Positions 63,871 through 64,000 of a stretch of DNA of 64,000 nt are shown here, piece by piece (within the stretch, counting starts at the first letter, position 1; each line of letters begins with the position of its first letter). A program made the translations under genes and the position numbers. The stretch lies in assembly GCF_963675165.1 (NCBI RefSeq), contig NC_087382.1:5495963-5559962 (forward strand), written 5' to 3'. The notes under the pieces are model-generated. The model worked only from the letters and a program-made list of their open reading frames with translations. It ran no database searches and was not told the origin of the DNA. Origin of the DNA: Halichondria panicea. Lineage: Eukaryota > Porifera > Demospongiae > Suberitida > Halichondriidae.

Positions 63871-64000
63871 CAGTGGATGGAGGGCAACTGGAAGAAGGAC
63901 CCATGCTATGCTGAACACGGGGTGAATGATACACCTTGTTCATTTCAGGACTACCTATCACTAGTGGAGCACTTTTGTCCACCCAGACCAGGGAAAATAA
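62483..64000 (+). CDS. MGAT5: MGAT5-like alpha-1,6-mannosylglycoprotein 6-beta-N-acetylglucosaminyltransferase, 5' part
   Basis: The first three exons are visible (62483-62726, 63506-63627, 63874 to the window end). The protein starts MRLCSRRRKLLRNLLILAVL with a type II signal anchor (about residues 12-31), then a short stem. The third exon encodes WMEGNWKKDPCYAEHGV, PCSFQDYLSLVEHFCPP, matching the conserved KWM--MWRSDPCYADYGV...CSFFIYLSEVE-WCP start of the MGAT5 catalytic region; the second exon gives LCVGPWPNHPECQNKM, matching CVLPPMDGYPHCEGKIK. MGAT5 is the Golgi GnT-V that adds the beta-1,6 branch to N-glycans. The stem is shorter than in vertebrates. ATG 62483 is the first methionine that gives a compact cytosolic tail. 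A CA array lies directly before the exon 3 acceptor. Confidence 0.88.
62791..62960. mobile_element. decayed CCGTATAG-family MITE in MGAT5 intron 1
   Basis: It starts ACCGTATAGCACGAAATTTTCG and continues collinearly with the element at 22681-22904 (CTCTAAAAGCATTTCGTTG, GAATGACTGCTTACC, CTTTGCACG), but the right terminus is lost. Confidence 0.75.
63137..63234. repeat. hairpin-like repeat in MGAT5 intron 1
   Basis: AGCACTTTCTCTTTTAGTGTGAA on the left and TTCACACTAAAAGTGCTTT on the right are imperfect inverted copies about 100 bp apart, with further TCACACT/AGTGTGA copies inside. It is a small MITE or foldback relic. Confidence 0.6.
63809..63868. repeat. (CA)n microsatellite next to the MGAT5 exon 3 acceptor
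   Basis: About 30 CA units followed by TCAG| and the exon. As in receptor 1, the repeat occupies the place of the pyrimidine tract. Confidence 0.9.

Overview
This is a eukaryotic, almost certainly metazoan, nuclear window. The AT-rich sequence carries many short GT-AG introns, long CA/GT microsatellites and MITE-type DNA transposons. Recognisable genes are animal orthologues: DNAJC13/RME-8, GORASP, TCTE1/DRC5 and MGAT5. Repeat-rich beta-helix proteins with a multi-pass C-terminus, and single-Ig receptors with tyrosine-rich tails, suggest an early-branching animal, most likely a demosponge. That taxonomic call is inference only.

Layout. (1) 1-8500: one degraded and one intact copy of an intronless POT/SLC15-like transporter, a third decayed copy, then a broken intronless gene for a secreted/membrane beta-helix protein. 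(2) 8815-18005: the C-terminal third of DNAJC13 in 12 exons, with three disabling lesions. Its introns hold another intact POT gene on the opposite strand (9652-11211), a piggyBac-like element (11540-12440) and a 775-bp CA array. (3) 19000-36200: three more rounds of POT duplication (20784-20889 fragment, 23415-24974 intact, 27961-28762 truncated). These are separated by copies of a shared 5' flank into which a composite 1.35-kb element inserted twice in opposite orientations. Then comes a second copy of the 7.5-kb POT + beta-helix block seen at 923-8501. (4) 36866-48949: an ordinary intron-rich gene neighbourhood with a CAP-Gly/coiled-coil/EF-hand-like gene (minus), GORASP (plus) and TCTE1/DRC5 (plus). 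(5) 49245-61536: three tandem minus-strand genes, each with a signal-peptide exon, one exon for an Ig-like ectodomain plus stalk plus transmembrane helix, and exons for a long cytoplasmic tail rich in YxxL, YxN and proline motifs. I regard this cluster as the most interesting system in the window. (6) 62483-64000: the first three exons of an MGAT5-like N-glycan branching enzyme, running off the window.

How they fit together. The left half is a birth-and-death arena: POT and beta-helix genes spread by DNA-level duplication, share a short 5' motif just before the start codon, and decay by indels and transposon insertion. The right half is stable single-copy housekeeping and ciliary genes plus a small receptor family. 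All exon phases of the CAP-Gly, GORASP, TCTE1 and three receptor genes close without a frameshift. This argues that base quality is good and that the lesions in DNAJC13 and the beta-helix genes are real. No tRNA, rRNA or CRISPR feature was recognised.
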